Notes: a model not told the origin generated them from the sequence alone. Shown: positions 8,769 through 17,564, counted from the stretch's first letter. The stretch: 64,000 bases of DNA from Nocardia terpenica (GCF_013186535.1 NZ_JABMCZ010000002.1:682001-746000), one strand, 5' to 3'. Translations and numbers: made by a program.

Positions 8769-9163
8769 CCTCGGTCCGATACCTCGAGCTCGAGGACGTG
8801 CTCGAAATCGCCTCGGCCGTCACCGATGGCACCGCCGTGGTTCGCGACCCCGGCCTGCTCCAGGCGGCCGTATTCCGTTACCGTACAACGGTATTCGGCG
8901 AAGACGCCTATCCCACCGTATTCGAGAAGGCGGCGGCGCTACTCGAATCGCTGGCCCGCAACCACGCGTTCGTGGACGGCAACAAGCGAACCGCATGGAC
9001 CTCCGCCGTCGTGTTCCTCGGCCTCAATGGTTACCGCGTGTCCCTCTCGGATGCCCCCGTGCTCGAGACCTATCCGTTCATGATCGCCGTCGCCACGGGC
9101 GAGTTGGACGACATCGGCGAGATAGCGGCGCGGCTGGCCAAATTCGCCGGACACCGAGCCTGA
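8765..9163 (+). CDS. doc: Doc/Fic-family toxin (death-on-curing protein)
   Basis: This 132-residue protein contains the Fic/Doc core NHAFVDGNKRTA at about residues 61-72. This matches the HxFx(D/E)GNKR loop that binds the nucleotide and carries the catalytic histidine. Doc toxins phosphorylate EF-Tu and stop translation; AMP transfer is the alternative chemistry in the wider Fic family. The GTG start overlaps the antitoxin stop (GTGA). The intact motif and the intact partner suggest a functional toxin-antitoxin module. Confidence 0.87.
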   Translation: MTSVRYLELEDVLEIASAVTDGTAVVRDPGLLQAAVFRYRTTVFGEDAYPTVFEKAAALLESLARNHAFVDGNKRTAWTSAVVFLGLNGYRVSLSDAPVLETYPFMIAVATGELDDIGEIAARLAKFAGHRA

Positions 9164-9269
9164 GGATATCCGCTTGTCGACCTGGGGGCGGTCCGAATTT
9201 GATACGCTCATGTATCTGGTCGGTGCTACCCCAGCAGCGGTATTCGATCATTAACGGAGAGGATCTGCC

Positions 9270-9902
9270 GTGACGATCACCGAGGGGCGCGGTCGGCGGG
9301 TGACCAAGCGTCGGGCCGAGACTCGGCAGCGGCTGTTGGACGCGGCCTTCGAGGCGTTCGCGGCCGAGGGGTTCGGGCGGTGCACGGTCGAGCAGATCTG
9401 TGAGCGGGCCGGATACACCCGCGGGGCCTTCTACTCCAACTTCGGCTCCCTCGAGGAGCTGTTCCTGGCCATGTGGGAGCAGCGATCCGAGCGGCTGTTA
9501 CACGAGGTGGCCGCGGTGCTCGAGGAGGACGCCGCGACCGAGGTCCCCGACCTGCGCGCCGGGGTGGAGCGGGTATTACGCGTGATCCCCCTGGACGACA
9601 AGTGGTTTCGCATCACCGCCGAATTCACCGCCCACGCCCTGCGCAACCCGGCCCTGCGCCGGGTGATGGTGGCCCGCGAGGAAACGATCATCGCCGCCCT
9701 GATGCCGGTCCTGGAGGCCCTGCTGGCCCGCATCAACCGCGTCGTCACCGACCCGGCCGCCCTGGGCCGAGCCCTGGTAGCCGTCCACGACGGCACCGCC
9801 ACCCAATGCCTCATGGAGCCGGACAACCCGGCAGCCCTCACTCAGCGCATCGACCTTTTCACCCGGGTAACCCTGTCCTACAGCGAGATTCGCAACCAGT
9901 GA
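9270..9902 (+). CDS. TetR-family transcriptional regulator
   Basis: This 210-residue protein has an N-terminal TetR helix-turn-helix (RRAETRQRLLDAAFEAF, then the recognition region CERAGYTRGAFYSNFGSLEELFLAMWEQR) and a helical ligand domain. The start is GTG 9270 with GGAGAGG about 7 bases upstream. A small dyad GATAC-N6-GTATC at 9201-9216 lies 54 bp upstream and could be its own operator. The ligand and target genes are unknown, and it stands alone between the Doc module and the cupin gene. Confidence 0.85.
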   Translation: MTITEGRGRRVTKRRAETRQRLLDAAFEAFAAEGFGRCTVEQICERAGYTRGAFYSNFGSLEELFLAMWEQRSERLLHEVAAVLEEDAATEVPDLRAGVERVLRVIPLDDKWFRITAEFTAHALRNPALRRVMVAREETIIAALMPVLEALLARINRVVTDPAALGRALVAVHDGTATQCLMEPDNPAALTQRIDLFTRVTLSYSEIRNQ

Positions 9903-9939
9903 GGAGCGAGTCCGCCGCACCCGATCTAGGATCGGTGCC

Positions 9940-10347
9940 ATGACCGATAGGCCCGCACTGGCGGCGACGCTCGATCTGGAACCGCATCCCGAGGGCGGCT
10001 GGTTCCGCGAAACCTGGCGCAGCCCCGTGGAATTCGAGCCGAAGGGATACGACGGTCCGCGCTCGGCCGCCACCGCCATCCACTTCCTGCTCATGCCCGG
10101 CGAGCGCTCCGCCCCGCACACGGTCCGCTCCGACGAGCTGTGGCTGTGGCATCGCGGCGGACCGCTGCTGCTGAATATCGGCGGCACCGAGATCACCCTC
10201 GGCCCACACGTCGAACACGGCCAGTTGCTCCAGGCCGTGGTACCCGGCGGGGTCAGCCAGGCGGCCCGCCCCGCCACCGACGAATACGTCCTGGTCAGCT
10301 GCATCGTCGCGCCCGGCTTCGATTTCGCGGACTTCCGGCTGGACTGA
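9940..10347 (+). CDS. DUF985 (cupin_5) family protein
   Basis: This 135-residue protein matches the cupin_5/DUF985 pattern. It opens with LDLEPHPEGGWFRETWRS, has TAIHFLLMPGERSAPHTVRSDELWLWHRG in the middle, and ends in GFDFADF. Members fold as a double-stranded beta-helix and are thought to bind a sugar or small acid, but no firm reaction is known. It begins 37 bp after the TetR gene and may be cotranscribed with it. It converges with the kshA-linked small gene. Confidence 0.85.
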   Translation: MTDRPALAATLDLEPHPEGGWFRETWRSPVEFEPKGYDGPRSAATAIHFLLMPGERSAPHTVRSDELWLWHRGGPLLLNIGGTEITLGPHVEHGQLLQAVVPGGVSQAARPATDEYVLVSCIVAPGFDFADFRLD

Positions 10348-10351
10348 CGGT

Positions 10352-10672
10352 TCACTCGGCGACCGGCAGCGCTCCCGACCGCACGGCCGCATCGATGCTG
10401 CGCTCCAGATGCGGGCAGGACTCGGGACGGCCGGGGCCGCCGGACAATTCCTTGAAGACGGGGCAGTGCTCGGCGGGGTCGGCCGTCCACTGCACCGACT
10501 TCTGGTGCGAGCTGGCCTTGCGGACCAGCACCCGGGTGCCGCAGTCGCCGCAGCACACCGGGGTCAGGCCGTCCTCCAGATAGCGCTGCCGGTCGGCGAC
10601 CGTCTGGGCGCGCACCTGCGCGAGCCGCTCCGGACGATCCGCGAAATCCGGTGCCTTCGCCCAGCCGGCCAT
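10352..10672 (-). CDS. Small cysteine-rich protein translationally coupled to kshA
   Basis: This 106-residue protein has its ATG overlapping the kshA stop (ATGA). It contains CCGDCGTRVLV (a C-C-x2-C cluster near residue 40), then HCPVFKE and CPHLE, five cysteines in all. These could form a zinc ribbon or hold a metal centre. No named family is recognised. Tight coupling to the Rieske oxygenase suggests a role in KshA maturation, electron transfer or stability, but that is only inference. An upstream-extended frame exists but overlaps kshA and is not needed. Confidence 0.7.
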   Translation of the reverse strand: MAGWAKAPDFADRPERLAQVRAQTVADRQRYLEDGLTPVCCGDCGTRVLVRKASSHQKSVQWTADPAEHCPVFKELSGGPGRPESCPHLERSIDAAVRSGALPVAE

Positions 10673-11856
10673 CAGGCGTTCGCCTCCTGCTCGCGCCGGC
10701 GGCGCAGATTCTCGGCCACCTCGGCCTCCCATGCCTCGTTCGCCTTGGTGGTGTCGACCTCGAATTCGAAGCGCTGCACCATCTTCGGGTCGATATCGGC
10801 GACGTCCACGTAGAACTGGTCGTACCAGCGGCGCAGCTGATAGACCGGGCCGTCCTCCTCGCACAGCAGCGGATTGTCGATCTTGGACTTGTGCTTCCAG
10901 ATCTCCACGTCCTGCAGGAAGCCGACGCTGATGCCCTCGGTCATCTTGGCCGCCAGCTTCGCCGACGCCTGCTCGTCGATGCCCTTCGGCTTCTCCAGCG
11001 AGATGCCCCACTGCAGCACGAACGAGTCCTGGGTGACCGGGTAGTGGCAGTTGATCAGAACGCTCTTGACCTCGAACCCGCCGTAGAAGTTGTGCAGCGG
11101 GTTGATCATGTAGGACGGGCCGTAGTACGCGGCCACCGACTTCATCAGCGTGTCACCGTACTGCGTGCCCATGCCGACATCGGGGCGGTTCTTCGTCTCC
11201 AGGTACTGGGTGGCGATGTGGCCCTCGAAAACGTTCTTGAAGTACGTCGGGTACGCGAAGTGGATGTAGAAGAAGTGGGCCATATCGACCACGTTGTCGA
11301 TGATCTCGCGGCAGTTGGCGCCCTCGATGAGCAGCGAGTTCCAGGTCCACTCGGTCCAGCCGTCGTCGAGCCGGTCGGTCGGGTTGCCCTCGGCGTCGGT
11401 GTAGGGGCCCTCGATGTGCGGGATGGTGACGTCGTCCGACGGCGGGTTGCCCTCGTGGTCGTGCCAGACGAACAGCTGCCCGTTGCGCTCCAACGTGATC
11501 CACGCGCGGGTCCGGGCCAGCGGCGGCACCCGGCGGGCATACGGAATGGCGGTGCACCGGCCGTTGCCGCCCCAGCGCCAGTCGTGGAACGGGCAGGCGA
11601 CCGAGTCGCCCTTGATCTCCCCCATGCTCAGGTCGCCGCCGAGATGGCGGCAGTAGGCGTCGAGCACCTTCAGCTCGCCGTGACTGTCGGCCCAGACGAC
11701 CAGCTTGGTGCCGAACGCCTGCACGGCATGCGGCTTACCGTCACGAAACGACGCGGCCAGACCCAGGCAGTGCCAGCCCCGCGCATACCTGGTGGGCGTG
11801 GATCCGATATCGATCTCACGGATCTTCCCCGTGCGCCCCTGTGGCGTCTCCGCCAT
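10672..11856 (-). CDS. kshA: 3-ketosteroid 9alpha-hydroxylase, oxygenase component
   Basis: This 394-residue Rieske oxygenase hydroxylates C9 of 3-ketosteroids. With KstD action this opens ring B. The [2Fe-2S] ligands are visible as C69-x-H71 and C88-x2-H91 (YCRHLGGD ... CPFHDW). The mononuclear iron site follows as D191-x2-H194-x4-H199 in DNVVDMAHFFYIHF. The start at ATG 11856 has a perfect AGGAGGT nine bases upstream. A perfect KstR operator lies at 11878-11891, 22 bp before the start. It is divergent from the hsaA operon; the reductase kshB is not in this window. Confidence 0.93.
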   Translation of the reverse strand: MAETPQGRTGKIREIDIGSTPTRYARGWHCLGLAASFRDGKPHAVQAFGTKLVVWADSHGELKVLDAYCRHLGGDLSMGEIKGDSVACPFHDWRWGGNGRCTAIPYARRVPPLARTRAWITLERNGQLFVWHDHEGNPPSDDVTIPHIEGPYTDAEGNPTDRLDDGWTEWTWNSLLIEGANCREIIDNVVDMAHFFYIHFAYPTYFKNVFEGHIATQYLETKNRPDVGMGTQYGDTLMKSVAAYYGPSYMINPLHNFYGGFEVKSVLINCHYPVTQDSFVLQWGISLEKPKGIDEQASAKLAAKMTEGISVGFLQDVEIWKHKSKIDNPLLCEEDGPVYQLRRWYDQFYVDVADIDPKMVQRFEFEVDTTKANEAWEAEVAENLRRRREQEANA

Positions 11857-11877
11857 GGTGACCTCCTCTAGATTCAC

Positions 11878-11891
11878 TAGAACACGTTACA
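11878..11891. promoter_or_regulatory. KstR operator upstream of kshA
   Basis: TAGAACACGTTACA matches the KstR consensus TNNAACNNGTTNNA at every defined position. It lies 22 bp before the kshA start and should place kshA under the KstR repressor encoded at 42.4 kb. Confidence 0.85.
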
Positions 11892-11980
11892 AAATAGTCC
11901 TGCCGGGCGCCAGCTATTCCCAGCACGACCAGCAAAAGGGCATCCCGTTAGCAACATAGGCACCCGTTCTCGACAGGAAT

Positions 11981-11994
11981 AAGAACCTGTTCTA
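11981..11994. promoter_or_regulatory. KstR-like operator upstream of hsaA
   Basis: AAGAACCTGTTCTA matches the KstR consensus except at the first base. It holds the palindrome AGAAC-CT-GTTCT. It is 75 bp before the hsaA start and on the hsaA side of the kshA-hsaA divergent promoter region. Confidence 0.72.
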
Positions 11995-12068
11995 ATCTCA
12001 GTGGCAGTACCTGTCCCGAGCGGACAGCCGTGCCCGTCCCGATCGACCAGGCAGGAGCAGCCCCCGAG

Positions 12069-13232
12069 ATGACGCAAGAAGTAGTAGAGCGGGTCGAAGC
12101 GCTGTTGCCGACGCTGCGCGAGCGCGCGCAGGAGGCAGAGGATCTGCGCCGCATTCCCGACGAGACGATCAAGGCGCTGCAGGAGACCGGGTTCTTCCGG
12201 CTACTGCAACCGCGGCAGTGGGACGGCCTGGCCGCCGATCCGGTCGTCTTCTACGACACCGTCCGCGCGATCGCGGGCGCGTGCGGGTCCACCGGCTGGG
12301 TGGCGAGCATTGTCGGCGTGCACAACTGGCATCTCGCGCTGTTCGACCAGCGGGCACAGGAGGAGGTGTGGGGCGAGGACAGCGAGGTGCGGATCTCGTC
12401 CTCGTACGCGCCGATGGGGGCGGGCGTCGTCACCGACGGCGGGTACATCGTCAACGGCGCGTGGAACTGGTCGTCGGGCTGCGATCACGCCGACTGGACC
12501 TTCGTCGGCGGTCCGGTGATCAAGGACGGCAAGCCGGTCGACTTCGGCAGTTTCCTCATCCCCCGCACCGAGTATCGCATCGACGACGTGTGGAATGTGG
12601 TGGGGCTGCGCGGAACCGGCTCCAATACGCTGGTCGTGCAGGACGTCTTCGTCCCGCGGCACCGGTTCCTGTCGTACAAGACCATGAACGACCTGAAATC
12701 CCCCGGGCTGGAGCAGAATACCGATCCGGTGTACAAGATGCCCTGGGGCACCATCCATCCCACCACCATCTCCTCACCGATCGTCGGCATGGCCTACGGC
12801 GCGCTGCGGGCGCATATCGACCACCAGGGCAAGCGGATTCGCGCCGCCTACGCCGGGGAGAAGACCAAGGACGATCCGTTCGCCAAGGTGCGCATCGCCG
12901 AGGCGGCCAGCGATATCGACGCGGCCTGGCGGCAGCTGTCGGGGAACGTGGCCGAGGAGTACGCGCTGCTGCTGGCGGGCAAGGAGATTCCGTTCGATCT
13001 GCGGGTGCGGGCGCGCCGCGACCAGGTGCGGGCCACCGGGCGGGCGATTGCCTCCATCGACAAGCTGTTCGAGAGTTCGGGCGCCACGGCGCTGGCGAAC
13101 GGTACTCCGCTGCAACGGTTCTGGCGCGACGCGCACGCCGGGCGGGTACACGCGGCCAACGATCCCGAGCGCGCCTACATCATGTACGGCACGCACGAGT
13201 TCGGGCTGCCGGTCACGGATGGGATGGTGTAG
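12069..13232 (+). CDS. hsaA: 3-HSA hydroxylase, oxygenase component
   Basis: This flavin-dependent monooxygenase of 387 residues has the acyl-CoA-dehydrogenase fold. It hydroxylates 3-HSA to the catechol 3,4-DHSA using reduced flavin from HsaB. It shows the family layout: RIPDETIKALQETGFFRLLQPRQWDG near the N-terminus, then VNGAWNWSSGCDHADWTFVGG and VVGLRGTGSNTLVVQDVFVP. ATG 12069 is chosen by homology to the M. tuberculosis N-terminus. A GTG at 12030 would give 400 residues, but no ribosome site precedes it. hsaD starts at the next base after the stop. Confidence 0.9.
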   Translation: MTQEVVERVEALLPTLRERAQEAEDLRRIPDETIKALQETGFFRLLQPRQWDGLAADPVVFYDTVRAIAGACGSTGWVASIVGVHNWHLALFDQRAQEEVWGEDSEVRISSSYAPMGAGVVTDGGYIVNGAWNWSSGCDHADWTFVGGPVIKDGKPVDFGSFLIPRTEYRIDDVWNVVGLRGTGSNTLVVQDVFVPRHRFLSYKTMNDLKSPGLEQNTDPVYKMPWGTIHPTTISSPIVGMAYGALRAHIDHQGKRIRAAYAGEKTKDDPFAKVRIAEAASDIDAAWRQLSGNVAEEYALLLAGKEIPFDLRVRARRDQVRATGRAIASIDKLFESSGATALANGTPLQRFWRDAHAGRVHAANDPERAYIMYGTHEFGLPVTDGMV

Positions 13233-14111
13233 ATGACCACGGCATCGGACGCGCGCACCGAGCCGACCTTCGAGTCGACGTCGCGCTACGCGCAGGTACG
13301 CCCCGACCTGACGCTGCACTACCACGAGGCGGGGGTGGGTCACGGCCCGACCATCGTGCTGCTGCACGGCGGCGGGCCGGGCGCCTCGTCCTGGTCGAAC
13401 TTCGCCCGCAATATCGCGGTGCTGGCCGAGCGCTACCACGTGCTGGCGGTGGATCAGCCGGGATTCGGGTTGTCGGACAAGCCGACCGAGCATCCGCAGT
13501 ACTTCGTGCACAGCTCATCGGCCCTGCTGGATCTGCTGGATACGTTGCAGATCACCGAACGCGTTCACCTGCTGGGCAATTCGCTCGGTGGCGGCACGGC
13601 GGTGCGGTTCGCGCTCGATCATCCGCACCGCGCGGGCAGGCTGATCCTCATGGGCCCGGGCGGATTGAGCACCAATCTGTTCGCGCCGGATCCGACCGAG
13701 GGCGTCAAAGCGCTGGGGCGGTTCAATGCCGAGCCCACCCGGGAGAACCTCGAAAAGTTCCTGCGGATCATGGTTTTCGATCAGTCGCTGGTTACGCCGG
13801 AGCTGATCGAGGAGCGGTTCGCCGTCGCCGCCACGCCGGAGTCGCTGGCCGCGATGCGGGCGATGGGGAAATCCTTCGCGGGCGCGGATTTCGAGCAGGG
13901 CATGCTCTGGCGGGAGGCGTTCCGGCTGCGGCAGCCGGTGCTGCTGATCTGGGGCCGCGAGGACCGGGTCAATCCGCTGGACGGTGCGCTGGTGGCGCTG
14001 AAGACGATTCCGCGGGCGCAACTGCACGTGTTCGGCGGCTGCGGGCACTGGGCGCAGCTGGAGAAGTTCGATGAATTCAACAAGCTGGCACTGGATTTCC
14101 TGGAGAAGTGA
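13233..14111 (+). CDS. hsaD: 4,9-DSHA hydrolase (meta-cleavage product hydrolase)
   Basis: This 292-residue alpha/beta hydrolase cleaves the carbon-carbon bond of 4,9-DSHA, the ring-fission product made by HsaC. The catalytic triad is visible: S117 in GNSLGGG, D244 in WGREDRVNP and H272 in GCGHW, each three residues later than in the M. tuberculosis enzyme. The oxyanion region is LLHGGGPGASSWSNF. The ATG follows the hsaA stop directly and its own stop overlaps the hsaC start, so the genes form a tight operon. Confidence 0.93.
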   Translation: MTTASDARTEPTFESTSRYAQVRPDLTLHYHEAGVGHGPTIVLLHGGGPGASSWSNFARNIAVLAERYHVLAVDQPGFGLSDKPTEHPQYFVHSSSALLDLLDTLQITERVHLLGNSLGGGTAVRFALDHPHRAGRLILMGPGGLSTNLFAPDPTEGVKALGRFNAEPTRENLEKFLRIMVFDQSLVTPELIEERFAVAATPESLAAMRAMGKSFAGADFEQGMLWREAFRLRQPVLLIWGREDRVNPLDGALVALKTIPRAQLHVFGGCGHWAQLEKFDEFNKLALDFLEK

Positions 14112-15016
14112 TGGGCATTCGTTCGCTGGGATATATGCGGATCGAGGCCACCGACATGGCGGCCTGGCGCGAGTACGGACTGAAGGTGCTCGGCATGGTG
14201 GAGGGGAAGGGCGCCGATCCCGAGGCCCTGTACCTGCGGATGGACGAGTTCCCGGCCCGGTTGGTGATCGTGCCCGGCGAGCAGGACCGGCTCCAGCTGT
14301 CCGGCTGGGAGACCGCGAATGCCGCGGAGCTGCAAGACATTCGGGATCGACTGGACGCGGCCGGGGTAGCCTACAAGGAGGGCGGCCAGGAGGAGCTGGC
14401 CAACCGCCGGGTCGACGAGCTCATCCGGTTCGAGGATCCCTCCGGCAATGTGCTGGAGGCGTTTCACGGTGCGGCACTGGAGCATCGGCGGGTGGTGAGC
14501 CCGTACGGGCACCGATTCGTCACCGCGGAGCAGGGTTTGGGGCACGTGGTGCTCAGCACCAAGGACGACCGGGCGGCGCTGCATTTCTATCGCGATGTGC
14601 TGGGATTCCGGCTGCGCGATTCGATGCGGCTGCCCCCGCAGGCGGTGGGTCGGCCCGCCGACGCGGATCCGGCCTGGCTGCGCTTCTTCGGCTGCAATCC
14701 CCGGCATCATTCGCTGGCGTTCCTGCCCATGCCGGTACCGAGCGGCATCGTGCACCTGATGATCGAGGTGGAGAATTCCGACGATGTCGGGCTGTGCCTG
14801 GATCGCGCGCTGCGGCGGAAGGTGAAGATGTCGGCGACGCTGGGCCGCCACGTCAACGACAAGATGCTGTCGTTCTACATGAAGACCCCCGGCGGCTTCG
14901 ACGTCGAATTCGGCTGCGAGGGACTGGAGGTGGAGGACGAGACCTGGATCGCCCGGGAGTCGACCGCGGTCAGCCTGTGGGGGCACGACTTCAGCATCCA
15001 ATTCCGCGACAAGTGA
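14111..15016 (+). CDS. hsaC: 3,4-DHSA extradiol dioxygenase
   Basis: This 301-residue type I extradiol dioxygenase has two vicinal-oxygen-chelate modules and cleaves the catechol 3,4-DHSA. The Fe(II) ligands sit at H145 (GLGHVVLST), H215 (GIVHLMIEV) and E266 (GGFDVEFG). Much of the sequence is close to the M. tuberculosis enzyme, including EHRRVVSPYGHRFVT and FFGCNPRHHSLAFLPMP. ATG 14111 overlaps the hsaD stop (TGATG); a GTG one codon earlier is possible but less likely. Confidence 0.94.
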   Translation: MGIRSLGYMRIEATDMAAWREYGLKVLGMVEGKGADPEALYLRMDEFPARLVIVPGEQDRLQLSGWETANAAELQDIRDRLDAAGVAYKEGGQEELANRRVDELIRFEDPSGNVLEAFHGAALEHRRVVSPYGHRFVTAEQGLGHVVLSTKDDRAALHFYRDVLGFRLRDSMRLPPQAVGRPADADPAWLRFFGCNPRHHSLAFLPMPVPSGIVHLMIEVENSDDVGLCLDRALRRKVKMSATLGRHVNDKMLSFYMKTPGGFDVEFGCEGLEVEDETWIARESTAVSLWGHDFSIQFRDK

Positions 15017-15033
15017 CGGTGGGGGCGAGCGAT

Positions 15034-15603
15034 ATGACCGACGAGGCCGCGATCGATGCGCGGCGGTTCCGCGATGTGCTGGGCCAGTTCTGCACCGGCA
15101 TCACCGTGGTCACGACCTTCGACGAGGCCGGTGCCCCGGTCGGTTTCGCCTGTCAGTCGTTCGCCGCCCTGTCCTTGGATCCGCCGCTGATCCTGTTCTG
15201 CCCCACCAAGGGCTCGCGCACCTGGGCGGCGATCGAGCAGGCGGGCCGCTTCTGCGTCAACGTTCTATCCGAAGAGCAGCAACGGATCTGCGCCCGCTTC
15301 GGCTCCCGCGAACCCGATAAATTCGCCGGAATCGGTTGGCGTACTTCCGATCTGAAGGTCCCACTCCTGAACGACGCCCTCGCCGCGATCCAGTGCACGG
15401 TGGCGAGCGTCGTCGACGGCGGCGATCATCACATCGTGATCGGCCGGGTCCAGGCCCTGTCGGAATCCACGGACTCCGGCAGGCCGCTGCTGTTCTACCG
15501 CGGCCAGTACACCGCTATCGAACCGGAGAAGACCACACCCGCTCCCTGGCGCGCCGATCTGGAGCATTTCCTCACCACGACCACCCAGGACACCTGGTTG
15601 TAG
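15034..15603 (+). CDS. hsaB: Flavin reductase component of the 3-HSA hydroxylase
   Basis: This 189-residue protein belongs to the flavin reductase-like (FMN-binding split barrel) family. It supplies reduced flavin to HsaA using NADH. Typical segments are FRDVLGQFCTGITVVTTFDEAGAPVGFACQSFAALSLDPPLILFCP (residues about 10-55), SRTWAAIEQAGRFCVNVLSEEQ and HHIVIGRVQAL. ATG 15034 lies 17 bp after hsaC, and a GTG at 15016 is an alternative start. Its place at the end of the hsaADC cluster supports the assignment. Confidence 0.92.
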   Translation: MTDEAAIDARRFRDVLGQFCTGITVVTTFDEAGAPVGFACQSFAALSLDPPLILFCPTKGSRTWAAIEQAGRFCVNVLSEEQQRICARFGSREPDKFAGIGWRTSDLKVPLLNDALAAIQCTVASVVDGGDHHIVIGRVQALSESTDSGRPLLFYRGQYTAIEPEKTTPAPWRADLEHFLTTTTQDTWL

Positions 15604-15604
15604 C

Positions 15605-16684
15605 GTGCAAATCGATATATTGCTGGATGCGCCGCCGGATCGGGTCGTCGCGCGGGCCCGGGAACTGGCCGCGCTCGGCGTCGACGGCTTGTTCACCTTC
15701 GAGGGGCGGCACGACGTTTTCGTCTCGCTGGCCGCGGTCGCCCCGGCCGTCCCGACCGACCTCATGACGAATGTGGCCATCGCATTACCGCGCAGCCCGC
15801 TGCACGCCGCGCACGCGGCCTACGATCTGCATCTGCTCAGCGGCGGCCGTTTCCGGCTCGGGCTCGGCTCACAGATTCGCCCCCATATCGAAAAGCGTTA
15901 CGGCGCCGCCTGGTCGCGGCCCGCGGCACGGCTCGGTGAATTCGTGGCCGCGACGAAGGCCATCCTGACGGCGTGGCAGACCGGGACGGCATTGGATTTT
16001 CGCGGTGAGTTCACCACGCACACCTTCATGCCGCCGACCTTCGATCCGGGCCCGAGTCCCCTGGGCATACCGCCGATTCTGATGGGCGGACTGGGACCGA
16101 TCATGGTCCGCACCGCGGCCGAGGTCGCCGACGGCCTGCTGGTAATGCCGTTCAATACCGAAACACATTTTCGGGAACGCACGCTGCGCGCGGTCCGGGC
16201 GGGTCTCGACCGCAGCGGTCGCGATCCGGATTCCTTCGCCATCGTGCCGCAGGTGATGGCCGCGATCGGCACCACGGCGGCGGAACTCGACGGCGCCGAT
16301 GCCGGGGTGCGTCGGCTGATCGCCTTCTACGGTTCGACTCCCGCCTATGCGCCGGTCTTGGAGGTCGAGGGCCGCGCCGAGCTACAGGGTCGACTCAATA
16401 CGCTGTCGAAACAGGGTGCGGTGGCGCGAATGAGCGAATTGATCGATGACGCGTTGCTGTCGGCGATAGCGGTGCGCGGCACGCCCGGACAGTGCGCGGC
16501 GCAGATTCGGCGGCGATTCGGCGGGGCCGCCGATCGGGTGTGCGTGTACTTCCCGGGGTACACACCGCATCCGGAACACATTGCCGCCCTTGCCGCGGAG
16601 CTACATCGGGAGGATTCATTCCGTGGATTACCGGACTCTGCGACTGCGCGTCACCGACCGGATCGCGACCGTAACCCTGCATAG
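15605..16684 (+). CDS. Luciferase-like F420-dependent oxidoreductase (TIGR03617-like)
   Basis: This 359-residue luciferase-fold protein has LLSGGRFRLGLGSQIRPHIEKRYGAAWS near residues 78-105 and GIPPILMGGLGPIMVRTAAEVADGLLVMPF in the middle, as in F420-type oxidoreductases found near mycobacterial cholesterol genes (Rv3520c type). It starts with GTG two bases after the hsaB stop, so it belongs to the hsa operon. Its 3' end overlaps the next echA gene by about 60 bp, and the last 20 residues (rich in R, D and P) look non-conserved. The substrate is unknown; a steroid or side-chain redox step is plausible. Confidence 0.8.
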   Translation: MQIDILLDAPPDRVVARARELAALGVDGLFTFEGRHDVFVSLAAVAPAVPTDLMTNVAIALPRSPLHAAHAAYDLHLLSGGRFRLGLGSQIRPHIEKRYGAAWSRPAARLGEFVAATKAILTAWQTGTALDFRGEFTTHTFMPPTFDPGPSPLGIPPILMGGLGPIMVRTAAEVADGLLVMPFNTETHFRERTLRAVRAGLDRSGRDPDSFAIVPQVMAAIGTTAAELDGADAGVRRLIAFYGSTPAYAPVLEVEGRAELQGRLNTLSKQGAVARMSELIDDALLSAIAVRGTPGQCAAQIRRRFGGAADRVCVYFPGYTPHPEHIAALAAELHREDSFRGLPDSATARHRPDRDRNPA

Positions 16685-17417
16685 GCCCGAGCGGCGCAAT
16701 GCTTTCACCGCGGAGATGGGTGCGGAACTGGCCGATGCGTACCGATATTGCGATGCCGAGGACGAGGTGCGGGTGGTCGTGCTCACCGGAACACCGCCCG
16801 CCTTCTGCGCGGGCGCGGATCTCGGCGCGGGCGACCGCACATTCAGCGCGCCCGCCGCGGATTTCAGTGCCGCCGGTGTCGACCGACCGGCCTGGCAGGT
16901 CCGCAAGCCGGTCATCGCCGCCGTCAACGGTCATGCGCTCGGCATCGGCCTCACGCTGGCACTGCAATGCGACCTGTGCATCATGGCGACCGACGCCAAA
17001 TACGGTGTCGTCCAGGTCCGCCGCGGCATGATCGGCGACGCCTACTCCCACTGGGCACTCCCCCGCCTGATCGGAATCTCCAGGGCCGCATACCTTTTAC
17101 TCACCGGAGCAACCTTCGACGGCCACCGAGCCCACAGCATGGGCCTATGCCTACACACCGTCCCCGCCGACCAGGTCCTCGACGCCGCAACAACAATCGC
17201 CCGAGACATCGCCGAAAACACCGCCCCACTGGCCGTGGCCGCCAGCAAACGCCTCCTCTGGTCCTCATTCGAACGCAACGCCCCCGAAACCGGCACCCTG
17301 GAAACCAACCTCCACCGCACCTTGATGAACCACCCGGACGCCCGCGAAGCCATGCGCGCCTACCTGGAAGACCGCCCACCACACTGGACCGGCCACGTGG
17401 ACCAGCTCCCGCGGTGA
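16623..17417 (+). CDS. Enoyl-CoA hydratase/isomerase family protein
   Basis: This 264-residue crotonase-fold protein has oxyanion-hole segments PPAFCAGADLGAG and NGHALGIGLTLALQCDL. The start is GTG 16623, chosen because GGGAGGA lies about 8 bases upstream; this places the start inside the 3' end of the preceding gene. It resembles the protein encoded at 59.4-60.2 kb in the same window (AVNGHA.GIGL.LALQCDL, YSHW versus YAHW), so the two are paralogues. As the last gene of the hsa operon it likely acts on an enoyl-CoA made during steroid breakdown. The C-terminal region shifts to C-rich codon choice. Confidence 0.8.
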   Translation: MDYRTLRLRVTDRIATVTLHRPERRNAFTAEMGAELADAYRYCDAEDEVRVVVLTGTPPAFCAGADLGAGDRTFSAPAADFSAAGVDRPAWQVRKPVIAAVNGHALGIGLTLALQCDLCIMATDAKYGVVQVRRGMIGDAYSHWALPRLIGISRAAYLLLTGATFDGHRAHSMGLCLHTVPADQVLDAATTIARDIAENTAPLAVAASKRLLWSSFERNAPETGTLETNLHRTLMNHPDAREAMRAYLEDRPPHWTGHVDQLPR

Positions 17418-17537
17418 TCCGCGTCGAGAGCGTGGGCAAGCCGTGTCGCTTCATACGCTTGCGCCGCACCCGGCTCACGCATCCGACGTTCCCTGAGATC
17501 TTGCGGGAGCTGCCGATCTATCCGTACGTCACCATGG

Positions 17538-17560
17538 ATGTGGTTGAGTTGGAACCACAT
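17538..17560. terminator. Perfect 8-bp inverted repeat after the peroxiredoxin gene
   Basis: ATGTGGTT and AACCACAT flank a 7-base spacer. The hairpin begins 5 bp after the peroxiredoxin stop codon (read on the minus strand), between two convergent genes. It has no T-run, so it may be a terminator of the actinobacterial type or simply an operator-like dyad. Confidence 0.45.
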
Positions 17561-17564
17561 TCGC

